From positions 1 to 47,039 of the forward strand of contig JAUVKU010000002.1 of the NCBI GenBank assembly GCA_030596105.1: 47,039 bases of DNA, given 5' to 3'. Shown in pieces: positions 33,862-41,704 of the stretch. Numbering within the stretch: the first letter of the stretch is position 1; each line of letters starts with the position of its first letter. Both the position numbers and the translations under genes were made by a program. The notes under the pieces were generated by a model, which had not been told where the DNA came from, did no database searches, and saw only the letters and a program-made list of their open reading frames with translations. Source of the stretch: a bacterium (lineage in GTDB: Bacteria > Patescibacteriota > Minisyncoccia > Minisyncoccales > DAOVPY01).

Positions 33862-33889
33862 ATTATATCATTCTATCCAAATTTGTCAA
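33862..33889 (-). promoter_or_regulatory. consensus promoter of the 147-residue protein gene
   Basis: TTGACA (33884-33889), a 16-base spacer and TATAAT (33862-33867) on the minus strand. Initiation near 33855 is only a few bases before the first ATG. Confidence 0.75.
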
Positions 33890-33928
33890 GCCAAATATCA
33901 AACCACGCAATTTTTGATTACTATTTTC

Positions 33929-33955
33929 CAAAAAAAAAGCGTCAATTAGACGCTT
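33929..33955 (-). terminator. terminator of the 58-residue gene
   Basis: AAGCGTC-TAATT-GACGCTT on the minus strand followed by a run of T (33929-33936), about 25 bases past the stop of the small gene at 33979. Confidence 0.85.
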
Positions 33956-33978
33956 TCTTAATATTCTTTAGGACTTGA

Positions 33979-34155
33979 TTATCTTAAATACTCTACCAAT
34001 CTTCTTGCCTCTAACAAAGACATCGAACCATACCAATCCCCTCCAGCGCGATCCACCCTGTCCAATTCCTCTCTAAGCGCATGAACCAACACATGCTTTT
34101 CGCCCTCTGTCAAAGCAACAAGAGAATAATCCTCAGTAATTTTTCTTTCTGGCAT
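33979..34155 (-). CDS. 58-residue soluble protein of unknown function
   Basis: A 58-residue frame starting MPERKITEDYSLVAL and ending LLEARRLVEYLR. It is hydrophilic and likely all-helical, with many Glu and Arg residues and one aromatic GDWYGSMS turn. It is framed by its own near-consensus promoter (34175-34203) and its own terminator (33929-33955), so the transcription unit is exactly this gene. I do not recognise it. The weak purine-rich AGAAAG sequence upstream is a possible ribosome site. The small size, independent expression unit and charged helices are compatible with a small regulator or an adaptor, which is inference only. Confidence 0.7.
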   Translation of the reverse strand: MPERKITEDYSLVALTEGEKHVLVHALREELDRVDRAGGDWYGSMSLLEARRLVEYLR

Positions 34156-34174
34156 TTTTCTTTCTTCTATTTTT

Positions 34175-34203
34175 AATATACCTTAAAAATAGAAAATTGT
34201 CAA
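34175..34203 (-). promoter_or_regulatory. promoter of the 58-residue gene
   Basis: TTGACA (34198-34203), a 17-base spacer and TATATT (34175-34180) on the minus strand. Initiation near 34168 gives a leader of about 12 bases. Confidence 0.75.
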
Positions 34204-34220
34204 ATCTTTTTTACAAATTT

Positions 34221-34247
34221 AAAATAGCGTCCAATGAACGCTATTTT
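34221..34247 (-). terminator. terminator of the Clp-like ATPase operon
   Basis: A perfect 10-base-pair stem AAAATAGCGT/ACGCTATTTT with a 7-base loop, 22 bases past the Clp-like gene stop at 34270. The stem begins and ends in A/T tracts. Confidence 0.85.
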
Positions 34248-34269
34248 AATAAAATTTTAAAAATTATAA

Positions 34270-36837
34270 CTATTTAATTTTCAGCTTAAATTTTTCATCA
34301 GTTGGCTCTATCTCTACCGTATCTCCTCCCTTCAATTCATCTCTTAAAAGCGCTTGAGCCAAAACATTTTCCACCTTATCTTGAATAACACGCTTCATAT
34401 TTCTAGCACCAAAAGTAGGATTATATCCAAGCTCAACAACTTTTTCTTTTAATGCCCTTGTTATTATAAATTCTATATCCTTTTCTTTAAGTCCCTTTTT
34501 AAGCTTTCTAAACATAAACTCTGATATCTTTAAAAGGTTTTCTTTATTTAACGGTTGAAAAACTACCATAGCATCAAATCTATTGATAAATTCTGGTCTA
34601 AATATTGCTCTTTCAAATATCCTATCTAACAATTTTTGCTTTACAAGCGCCCATTCTGTTTTTTGGTCTAATGCGTCTAAAATAACTTTATAGCCAGCAT
34701 TAGAGGTAGCGATAATCATTGTATTCAAAAAACTCACTTTTCTACCAAAGCCATCAGTCAAATGTCCCTCATCTAAAACTTGTAAAAATATATTTAAAAT
34801 ATTGGGATGCGCTTTTTCAATTTCATCTAAAAGAATTAAAGAAAATGGATTTTCCCGAACTTGCGTTGTTAAAAGTCCCTCATGCTCTGCCGAGCCAATC
34901 AACCTAGAAATTTCTTTAATCTCTTGAAATTCCGACATGTCTATTCTTATCATTCTCTCCTCTGATTTAAAATAAATCTCAGCCAGCGCTTTTGCTGTTT
35001 CAGTTTTTCCAACACCACTGGGACCTAAAAACAAGAAACAACCCATTGGTCCCTTTTTCTTGCTCACCTCTGCTCGTGCCCTTCTCAACGCAGTAGAGAC
35101 CTCATTAATTGCTTCGTTTTGATTAACAATTCTTCTATGAATTAAATTTTCTAAATTTAAAAGCGTGTCTTTTTCTTCTTCTTCTATTTCGCCAACAGGA
35201 ATTTCTATTTTTTCAGAAACAACCCTTGCAACATGTTTGGGCAATAATATATTATCCTTAGTTGAGCGAGATGCATAAACCATTGCTTCGTCAAGCAAAT
35301 CAATCGCTTTCTTTGGAAACGGTTTAGACAACATATAACGATCAGAATACACAAAAACATCTCTAATCGCCGGATAACTAATCATTATATTGTGTTTCGC
35401 TTCTAATTCTAAAGCTAAATTTTCCAAAAGCATTATTGTTTCTTCTCGCGAAACTTCTGAAACTTCCACTTTTCTAAAAAAAGTAAGAATTGAAGGATTT
35501 TTTTCAATATTTTTATGAAGCCCAACATAGTTTGTGGTCGCTATAACTTGAAATTGCGGAAATTTTAAATACGAAGAAAGAATTGCAGAAATATCAACAA
35601 CGCCCATCTTTGCCGTTGATCCAACAAAATTATGGAATTTACTAATAACCAAAATGATATTTCCAGCAGAAACAACCTCTTGAAAAATTCTATCCAAAAT
35701 AGCTTCTGTCTCTTCTGCATCCTCAACTCGCGCCAATAAAGATGACATATTGAGCTCAATAATTCTTTTATTATTAAGTTCGCCCGAACCAATTCCTAAA
35801 AAACTTTTTTGCGCTATAGAATAAAGAATATTTTTTATACCAACACCAACCCGACCAACCAACAACACGCTATTAAGCCCTGAATGAGATAATGCCCTTT
35901 CAACAGACCTAATTACATCTTTGTGTCCAATAATTTCCCTAAATCCCATTCTTCTTATCTCGTCAGTTATATCAGTAGAATATTTATCTAAAGTCACCCT
36001 ATAACCCGAAGCCCATTCTTTTCCTACGCTTCCCCCTTTCAACAAATTTTTATATTTCCACCAATCCTTTGTTTCTTGAATTCTCTTTTCTAATGATTCT
36101 TGCCACCAAACTAAATTCTTAATATCATCTGTTTTTAATTTTGCGTCTATCAAAATCTGTTTAAAAATAGGGTCGCGCTGTGCTACGGCCATAAGAATAT
36201 CGCCTATCACCACCCTGTCCCGATTTTTTTCAAAAGCAATTTGCATTGAAGATAAAATTATTTCTTGAAAATCTTGCGCATAAAAATCCTCTTTATCTTT
36301 TTTTTCTAAATTTTTTATATTTTCCTCTAAATTTTTTTTAATTTTTTTAGTATCCAAAATAGCTCTACCAAATACAAAATTCAATTTTGGATTTTGCGTC
36401 AAAAGATGATAAAACAAAACAGAAGAATTAATCTGTTTATTCTTTTTGGAACGCACAAATTTAATCGCTTTAAAAATAGTTTTTGCGGAATTAAAATCTA
36501 AAAGCTCAGCTAAATTATATTTTTCTGGGGCAGTAATCGCATCTAATATTTTTATTTTAATCTTGGGATTTTTAAGCTTTAAATCAAAAAATACTTTTTT
36601 CCATAAAGATGACACAGACAATGTTAAACAAATTACTGATGTGCCTAAAAGAATTGAGGAAATTTCTAAAGAAAAAAAATAAAACAAAAAATCAAACAAA
36701 AAATCAAACAAAAATAATAAAAAAAGAACGATAAATAAAAACTTGAATATGCGCCTAAAAAACCCTATCGATTTAAAAATAGATTCTAATTTTATAGCGC
36801 TATAAATCTCTGCCTGTTTTATATCAAAATTAAACAT
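34270..36837 (-). CDS. membrane-anchored Clp-like AAA+ ATPase with degenerate first ATPase site
   Basis: An 855-residue Clp/Hsp100 family protein. Two hydrophobic segments near residues 30-55 and 60-80 suggest membrane anchoring, unusual for ClpA/B/C. A Clp N-terminal-like helical region follows (to about 230). The first AAA+ domain has GRVGVGIKN in place of GxxGVGKT and LVISKFHNFVG in place of a Walker B with DE, so both sites are degenerate. The second AAA+ domain is intact: FLFLGPSGVGKTETAKAL, LILLDEIEKAHPN, RPEFINRFD, then GYNPTFGARNMKRVIQ. Between TSNAG and RPEFINR I see no IGF/VGF-type ClpP loop. The ATG at 36837 is preferred over the TTG at 36840. It follows a small membrane protein gene by 47 bases. 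A membrane-associated remodelling ATPase is likely. Confidence 0.88.
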   Translation of the reverse strand: MFNFDIKQAEIYSAIKLESIFKSIGFFRRIFKFLFIVLFLLFLFDFLFDFLFYFFSLEISSILLGTSVICLTLSVSSLWKKVFFDLKLKNPKIKIKILDAITAPEKYNLAELLDFNSAKTIFKAIKFVRSKKNKQINSSVLFYHLLTQNPKLNFVFGRAILDTKKIKKNLEENIKNLEKKDKEDFYAQDFQEIILSSMQIAFEKNRDRVVIGDILMAVAQRDPIFKQILIDAKLKTDDIKNLVWWQESLEKRIQETKDWWKYKNLLKGGSVGKEWASGYRVTLDKYSTDITDEIRRMGFREIIGHKDVIRSVERALSHSGLNSVLLVGRVGVGIKNILYSIAQKSFLGIGSGELNNKRIIELNMSSLLARVEDAEETEAILDRIFQEVVSAGNIILVISKFHNFVGSTAKMGVVDISAILSSYLKFPQFQVIATTNYVGLHKNIEKNPSILTFFRKVEVSEVSREETIMLLENLALELEAKHNIMISYPAIRDVFVYSDRYMLSKPFPKKAIDLLDEAMVYASRSTKDNILLPKHVARVVSEKIEIPVGEIEEEEKDTLLNLENLIHRRIVNQNEAINEVSTALRRARAEVSKKKGPMGCFLFLGPSGVGKTETAKALAEIYFKSEERMIRIDMSEFQEIKEISRLIGSAEHEGLLTTQVRENPFSLILLDEIEKAHPNILNIFLQVLDEGHLTDGFGRKVSFLNTMIIATSNAGYKVILDALDQKTEWALVKQKLLDRIFERAIFRPEFINRFDAMVVFQPLNKENLLKISEFMFRKLKKGLKEKDIEFIITRALKEKVVELGYNPTFGARNMKRVIQDKVENVLAQALLRDELKGGDTVEIEPTDEKFKLKIK

Positions 36838-36884
36838 CAAATTAACTTCATTAACAAATTAATTAAACGAGACAAATTAAAATT

Positions 36885-37268
36885 TTAAAATATAATTTTT
36901 AAACCAGCCCATAACCCAAACAAAAACAATGCTGGAAGAATTATCCATATTAACAATACCGACAAACCAGCCACAAATATAAAAATTTGAACAACCAAAC
37001 CAACAATTATTAAAATAGTTCTCATTATCATTCCCACACCTCGCGCGACCAAATTAAAACCAAATGCCTCAAACCATTTTTGAAAATCAAATCCTTTACC
37101 ATAAGATTCAGAATGCCTTCTCCACGGAGAAAAGAATGTTTGAATAAGCAATGGAATAGAAAAATAATTCAAATTAAATTTTAAAAAATTTTTCCATACT
37201 TTTAGAATATGCACGGGCATTTCAAAAAAATGCCACCCAATAAATTGAATTAAAATGATTTTCTTCAT
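36885..37268 (-). CDS. membrane protein co-transcribed with the Clp-like ATPase
   Basis: A 127-residue membrane protein with a hydrophobic N-terminal segment, a conserved-looking FFSPWRRH motif, an amphipathic stretch (FDFQKWFEAFGFNLVARG) and two further membrane helices (IMRTILIIVGLVVQIFIFVA, LLIWIILPALFLFGLWAGL). I do not recognise a named family. The ATG at 37268 is chosen over an upstream TTG at 37313, because the leader element ends just before it. It is first in the operon with the membrane-anchored Clp-like ATPase, so the two may form one membrane complex (inference). A promoter and a dnaE-type leader precede it. Confidence 0.75.
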   Translation of the reverse strand: MKKIILIQFIGWHFFEMPVHILKVWKNFLKFNLNYFSIPLLIQTFFSPWRRHSESYGKGFDFQKWFEAFGFNLVARGVGMIMRTILIIVGLVVQIFIFVAGLSVLLIWIILPALFLFGLWAGLKIIF

Positions 37269-37274
37269 ATTTAT

Positions 37275-37366
37275 GAGAATGTAAAACAATATTCTTTCTA
37301 CTACGATTTCCAAAATTTGACCAAATTTTAAAAATCTCGCTACAAAATATATTATTCTCCACTCTC
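37275..37366 (-). promoter_or_regulatory. 92-base leader element, short form of the dnaE palindrome
   Basis: Read on the minus strand it starts GAGAGTGG, continues through TTTTGTAGCGAGATTTTTAA and later AAATCGTAGTAGAAAG, and ends TTACATTCTC. Its arms align almost base for base with the outer arms of the dnaE element (6066-6224), but the central 70 or so bases are missing. The ATG at 37268 follows 6 bases after the terminal TCTC. A TATAAT box precedes it by 5 bases. Confidence 0.75.
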
Positions 37367-37371
37367 ACCAT

Positions 37372-37400
37372 ATTATAACCTGAATTATAAAATACGACAA
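37372..37400 (-). promoter_or_regulatory. promoter of the Clp-like ATPase operon
   Basis: TTGTCG (37395-37400), a 17-base spacer and TATAAT (37372-37377) on the minus strand. Initiation would fall at the GAGA end of the leader element, as it nearly does at dnaE. Confidence 0.6.
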
Positions 37401-37437
37401 AACAAAAATATAAAAATGTAGCGAATATTGTTAAATT

Positions 37438-39324
37438 TTATTTATCTTCATTCTTCTGATTAATTTCATCTTCCTTCTTGCTTTCGTCCCCATCCTTACT
37501 TTCGTCCTTTTGATTAGCTTTATTGTTTTCTTTAATCTCATCGTTCATATTACCAATAGCTCCACCTTGAAGTTCGTTTATTTTAGAAGAACGGATATTC
37601 GCTTTTTGCATTAAAGAATCAACTTCTTCAAAATTATTTTCCTGTTCAGCTTTTTTTATTGCCAAATAAATTTGATTTAAATCTTTCTTTTCTTCCATAA
37701 GCTCTATTTCCTTAAAACATATTTGAATTTCCTCTTCTGGACTCATATCTTCATTTTTTTTATCTTTACCATCAATTTCTTTTTCTATTTCAACCTCAAA
37801 ACAAAGATGATTTATAAAATCTTTCAATTCTTTTGAAATAGCTTCTTTTTCTAAAAAATCGGGATCTTTCTTTAAGTTATTTAAAATTTCTCGTGTTTGA
37901 TCTGAAAAATAAGAAAAATATTTTTGATCCAACAAAGAAACATTTTTTGATATTTTAAAAGCTAATGCGATAATTCTTTCTTCTAATTTTTGCTTCCTAT
38001 CTTTTCTGTCTTCTTGTTTTAACTCACCCACAACCGAAGCAGTAGAATATTTTATCTTGTCGCCATTTTTAAGCTCTTCTTCAACAATCTCTTCTTTTAT
38101 TTCTATTCCATTAGCAAGTCTCTGAACCCAATACGCTCGTTCAATTTTATTCGAAATTCTGTTAATAACAGGCCTAAGAATTTCAAGAATTTCTTTTTTG
38201 TGTTCAGGGTTTTTTGAATCAAAAGAATTAAAAACTGTATCAAAATAAAACTCTACAATAGGCTTGGTATTTTCTATCATTTTTTTCCATTCATCTGGAT
38301 TTTTCGCAACTACATCTGCTGGATCTAAATCTTCTGGCATTTCAATAACCCTTATATTAAACCCCTGTGTTTGCGCCAAATCAATACCCCTTTTTGCTGC
38401 GGAATTTCCAGCTGAATCCATATCAAAACCTATAATCAAAGAACGCCCTCTTAATAAAGATAATTGATGAAGCGTTAAAGCTGTACCAGAAGTAGCCACT
38501 ACATTCTCAACGCCTGCTTGATGAGACATAATAACATCTGTTTGTCCTTCTACTAAAATACATTTATTCTGTTTTCTTATCGCTTGTTGCGCCTTATCTA
38601 ACCCATAAAAAATCTTGCTCTTGTCATATAAAAGAGTGGTCGGCGTATTAACATATTTTGCGGGATCTTCTTTTTGAAATATCCTGCCAGTAAAACCAAC
38701 TATGCGAGAACTTCTGTCAGAAAGAGGAAACATAATTCTCCCCCTAAATCTATCAAAATATTTTCCTCCAGAAGAGCTTATTCCTAAGCCAGCTGTTTCT
38801 ATTTCCTGACGATTATATCCCCTGCCAACAAGAAAATCAGACAAACCCTGCCACTTATCAGGAGCATATCCTATTTGCCATTTTTTAATACTTTGCTCTT
38901 GTATTCCCCTTTTCAAAAGATATTGCTTTGCTTCCTGCCCGACATTTCCATGCTCAAGTTGCTTTTGGAAAAATTCAGATGCAATTTCGCAAATTTCATA
39001 ACCCTGTTCTTTTTCTGTTCTTATTTTCGGATCCTGCTTTTTTAATTCCACACCAGCCTTTCCTGCCAAAATACGCAAAGCTTCCACAAATTCCACCCCC
39101 TCATATTTCATTACAAATTTAAACATATCTCCACCCTCGCCACACGAACCAAAACAATGCCAAATCTGACGACTTGGCGAAACAAAAAAAGAAGCAGTTT
39201 TTTCAGAATGAAAAGGGCAAGGAGCCCTAAAATTAGCTCCTGCTTTTTCTAATTTAATATAGTCCTTAATAATATCTACAATATCTAACCGATTTTTAAT
39301 TTCATCAACAGACGAATTTATCAT
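37438..39324 (-). CDS. dnaG: DNA primase
   Basis: A 628-residue replicative primase that makes RNA primers for lagging-strand synthesis. The CHC2 zinc finger is intact (Cys36, His39, Cys57, Cys61). The catalytic core and TOPRIM domain carry CILVEGQTDVIMSHQAG and IIGFDMDSAGNSAAKRG. The C-terminal third is Glu/Lys-rich with predicted helices (DnaB-interacting region), ending in a repetitive acidic-basic tail (DESKKEDEINQK). The ATG at 39324 is 2 bases from the stop of the upstream hydrogenase-associated membrane protein gene, so read-through from the hydrogenase operon is possible. rpoD and dnaB are not adjacent. Confidence 0.97.
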   Translation of the reverse strand: MINSSVDEIKNRLDIVDIIKDYIKLEKAGANFRAPCPFHSEKTASFFVSPSRQIWHCFGSCGEGGDMFKFVMKYEGVEFVEALRILAGKAGVELKKQDPKIRTEKEQGYEICEIASEFFQKQLEHGNVGQEAKQYLLKRGIQEQSIKKWQIGYAPDKWQGLSDFLVGRGYNRQEIETAGLGISSSGGKYFDRFRGRIMFPLSDRSSRIVGFTGRIFQKEDPAKYVNTPTTLLYDKSKIFYGLDKAQQAIRKQNKCILVEGQTDVIMSHQAGVENVVATSGTALTLHQLSLLRGRSLIIGFDMDSAGNSAAKRGIDLAQTQGFNIRVIEMPEDLDPADVVAKNPDEWKKMIENTKPIVEFYFDTVFNSFDSKNPEHKKEILEILRPVINRISNKIERAYWVQRLANGIEIKEEIVEEELKNGDKIKYSTASVVGELKQEDRKDRKQKLEERIIALAFKISKNVSLLDQKYFSYFSDQTREILNNLKKDPDFLEKEAISKELKDFINHLCFEVEIEKEIDGKDKKNEDMSPEEEIQICFKEIELMEEKKDLNQIYLAIKKAEQENNFEEVDSLMQKANIRSSKINELQGGAIGNMNDEIKENNKANQKDESKDGDESKKEDEINQKNEDK

Positions 39325-39326
39325 TT

Positions 39327-39863
39327 TTATAATTCTCTATTTTTAATTTCCATATTTAACATTTTTAAAAATAAATAAGCCACAATGCCACCAGCTAAAG
39401 CAGTAAAAAGCTGTGGCCAACTCATCATTGTCGCAACCTTTGTGGCAATCTCTTTTTTCAAAATTAAATTCATAACAAATGAACTAGCGCCAAACAAAAA
39501 AAGAAATTTTAGAACACTTGCTAAAATTACTCCATACCAATAATTTTTTTCTTTGAAATAGTCAAAAATTAAAATTAAAATGGTGTTTCCCATCATTATA
39601 AACGGAACCATTGGAGCTAATACTATTGGCAAAAGTCCCACAGACAAAGCAACTAAACTCGGAATTAAACCAATCAATATTGCATATCGCGCGCCCAAAA
39701 GCATAACAGAAATAAAAAGAGTTGCGTTTACGATTGGACCTGTTATTGCTTGTTGATGTGTTAAAAGCAAAGGAGCAACCGTAGCAACTCCAACTAAAAC
39801 AGAAAACTGAACTAATGTTAAAATTTTTTCTTTATTTATTGCTATAATTTTTGCTTGAACCAT
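39327..39863 (-). CDS. hydrogenase-linked membrane protein (ECF-transporter-S-like)
   Basis: A 178-residue, very hydrophobic protein with five to six membrane helices (FSVLVGVATVAPLLL, ATLFISVMLLGARYAILIG, LPIVLAPMVPFIMMGNTILI, YGVILASVLKFLFLFG, LFTALAGGIVAYLFLKML). The pattern resembles substrate-binding S components of ECF transporters and the small membrane proteins that accompany some [FeFe] hydrogenases. It stands between the hydrogenase gene and dnaG. A perfect 24-base inverted repeat (39873-39943) lies between it and the hydrogenase. The precise role is unknown: it could be a transporter or a membrane anchor for the hydrogenase. Confidence 0.7.
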   Translation of the reverse strand: MVQAKIIAINKEKILTLVQFSVLVGVATVAPLLLTHQQAITGPIVNATLFISVMLLGARYAILIGLIPSLVALSVGLLPIVLAPMVPFIMMGNTILILIFDYFKEKNYWYGVILASVLKFLFLFGASSFVMNLILKKEIATKVATMMSWPQLFTALAGGIVAYLFLKMLNMEIKNREL

Positions 39864-39872
39864 ATCTGTAAA

Positions 39873-39943
39873 GCTGAGTGAATAAAGTTTTTAGTATGGG
39901 TAGTGGATGGAATGATTTTTACTAAAAACTTTATTCACTCAGC
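39873..39943. repeat. 24-base perfect inverted repeat in the hydrogenase operon
   Basis: The arms 39873-39896 and 39920-39943 (starting GCTGAGTGAATAAAG) are exact reverse complements, separated by 23 bases. They occupy almost the whole gap between the hydrogenase stop and the downstream membrane protein ATG. There is no T-run after the stem on either strand, so this is not a normal terminator. Confidence 0.9.
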
Positions 39944-39956
39944 AATATTTAAAAAT

Positions 39957-41684
39957 TTAATCTTTTGGAATTTCTACTTCTCTTTTTTTGCGCGAATATT
40001 TTGTATGACAAATTTTGTGAATTATTTTCTTTGACACAAAAAAATCTTTATAAACCTCTTTAACGACTGGATTTTCATGAGCTAATCTAATTTCTTTTTT
40101 ACTATCAATTTGATAAAGCGCTTGAGCCCTTTTCTGTCTAATTTTAGCATCCACTGGCACTGGCTGTCCACCACCACCAACACACCCTCCAGGACAAGCC
40201 ATTACTTCTACCGCGTCATACAATTTTGGATTTTTCTTTAATTCTTCCAAAACCTTTTTAGCATTTCCCAACCCATTAACAACAGCCACTTTAATTTCTT
40301 TATTATTAATTTTTATTAAAGCTGTTTTTACGCCATCTGATCCCCTCACATCTTTAAATTCTATTTTCAACCTACCACTCTTCTGCGTTTTCGCACACGC
40401 TGTACGAAGAGCTGATTCCATTACCCCGCCCGTTGCCCCATAAATAACTCCCGCGCCACTTGGAATACCCAATGGATTATCTTGTTTTTCGGGTTTAATA
40501 TTTTTTAAATCAATTTTCCATTTTTTGAAAAGATAAGCAAGCTCACGAGTAGTCAAAACATAATCTACTGGCTTTAATCCATCAACTTCTAATTCTTTCT
40601 TTTGTATTTCATATTTTTTTGCTGTGCATGGCATTATAGAAACCACTATAATTTTTTTAGGATCTATATTTTCTTTTTCAGCCCAAAATGTTTTAATCAA
40701 TCCGCCCATAATAACTTGTGGCGATCTTGTCGTTGCAAGATGCGGAATAAACTCTGGATAATAAAACTCGATAAATTTAACCCAAGAAGGACAACAACTA
40801 GAAAAACAAGGCGTTGCTTTATTTTCTATCTTTTCCATTAATTCATTCGCCTCCTCTACTGTTGTAAAATCAGCCCCAACGCTAACATCAAAAACTTTAT
40901 GGGCGCCTAATTTTTTAATACCAGCAACTAATTGTTCGGTAACTATTGAACCGTACGGCAATCCAAACTCTTCGCCGATGCTTGTTCTAATCGCTGGAGC
41001 AAATTGAAAAATAAGAAGTTTATCTTTTTCCTCAAAACATCTTTCTATATCTTCAAATTCCCCCACTGCCTCAAAAGCCCCTACTGGACAATGAACAGCA
41101 CATTGTCCACAATAAACGCAATCCTTATTTTTATCCTTTGAGGGGACTACTTGAAAAAAACCATCTTTTTCTTTAATCTCTAAAAAACCAACCCCTTGTT
41201 TCTTGCAAACCTCAACGCAATTTCTACAATCAATACATTTTGAACTATCAAAAACAAGAGCTGGTCCAAATTTATGAACAGAATAATTTGTTTTTCTATC
41301 AAAAAACTTAGCAATATCAACCTTGTAACTTTTTGCCAACTTAAGAAGATTACAATTAAATTTACATATACAATCATTACATTCTTCGCGATGTTGAGCA
41401 AAAATCAATTCTAAATTAGTTTTCCTCGCTTTTCTTATTTCTAACGAATTAGTAACAACATCCATTTTATGTTCCGCTTTTGTTGAACACGATGTCTGCA
41501 TTCCTTTTATCCCCTTTATTTCTACCAAACACATCCTGCAACTAGCATTTACTTTTAAATCTGAATGATAACAAAGCGCTGGAATTTCAATTCCATTTTC
41601 TATAGCAACTTCTAAAATCGTCTTACCTTTTTCACATTCAATTTTCTTGCCATCAATAATAATTTGTATTTTATTTTTATTCAT
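39957..41684 (-). CDS. [FeFe]-hydrogenase, HydA/HndD type
   Basis: A 575-residue hydrogenase that reduces protons or oxidises H2. The N-terminal plant-type [2Fe-2S] domain has Cys38, Cys49, Cys52 and Cys66. A His-Cys3 [4Fe-4S] cluster follows (His98, Cys102, Cys105, Cys111), then two [4Fe-4S] motifs (CIDCRNCVEVC and CVYCGQCAVHC). H-cluster motifs are all present: L1 SSCCPSW (near 294), L2 MPCTAKKYE (near 350) and L3 MACPGGCVGGGGQP (near 493). The catalytic site therefore appears intact. A truncated NuoF-like gene precedes it by 20 bases, which suggests an NAD(P)H-linked or bifurcating complex. No NuoE-like subunit or HydEFG maturases are in the window. Confidence 0.96.
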   Translation of the reverse strand: MNKNKIQIIIDGKKIECEKGKTILEVAIENGIEIPALCYHSDLKVNASCRMCLVEIKGIKGMQTSCSTKAEHKMDVVTNSLEIRKARKTNLELIFAQHREECNDCICKFNCNLLKLAKSYKVDIAKFFDRKTNYSVHKFGPALVFDSSKCIDCRNCVEVCKKQGVGFLEIKEKDGFFQVVPSKDKNKDCVYCGQCAVHCPVGAFEAVGEFEDIERCFEEKDKLLIFQFAPAIRTSIGEEFGLPYGSIVTEQLVAGIKKLGAHKVFDVSVGADFTTVEEANELMEKIENKATPCFSSCCPSWVKFIEFYYPEFIPHLATTRSPQVIMGGLIKTFWAEKENIDPKKIIVVSIMPCTAKKYEIQKKELEVDGLKPVDYVLTTRELAYLFKKWKIDLKNIKPEKQDNPLGIPSGAGVIYGATGGVMESALRTACAKTQKSGRLKIEFKDVRGSDGVKTALIKINNKEIKVAVVNGLGNAKKVLEELKKNPKLYDAVEVMACPGGCVGGGGQPVPVDAKIRQKRAQALYQIDSKKEIRLAHENPVVKEVYKDFFVSKKIIHKICHTKYSRKKREVEIPKD

Positions 41685-41704
41685 CTTTAATTAGTTAGAC
41701 TTTA

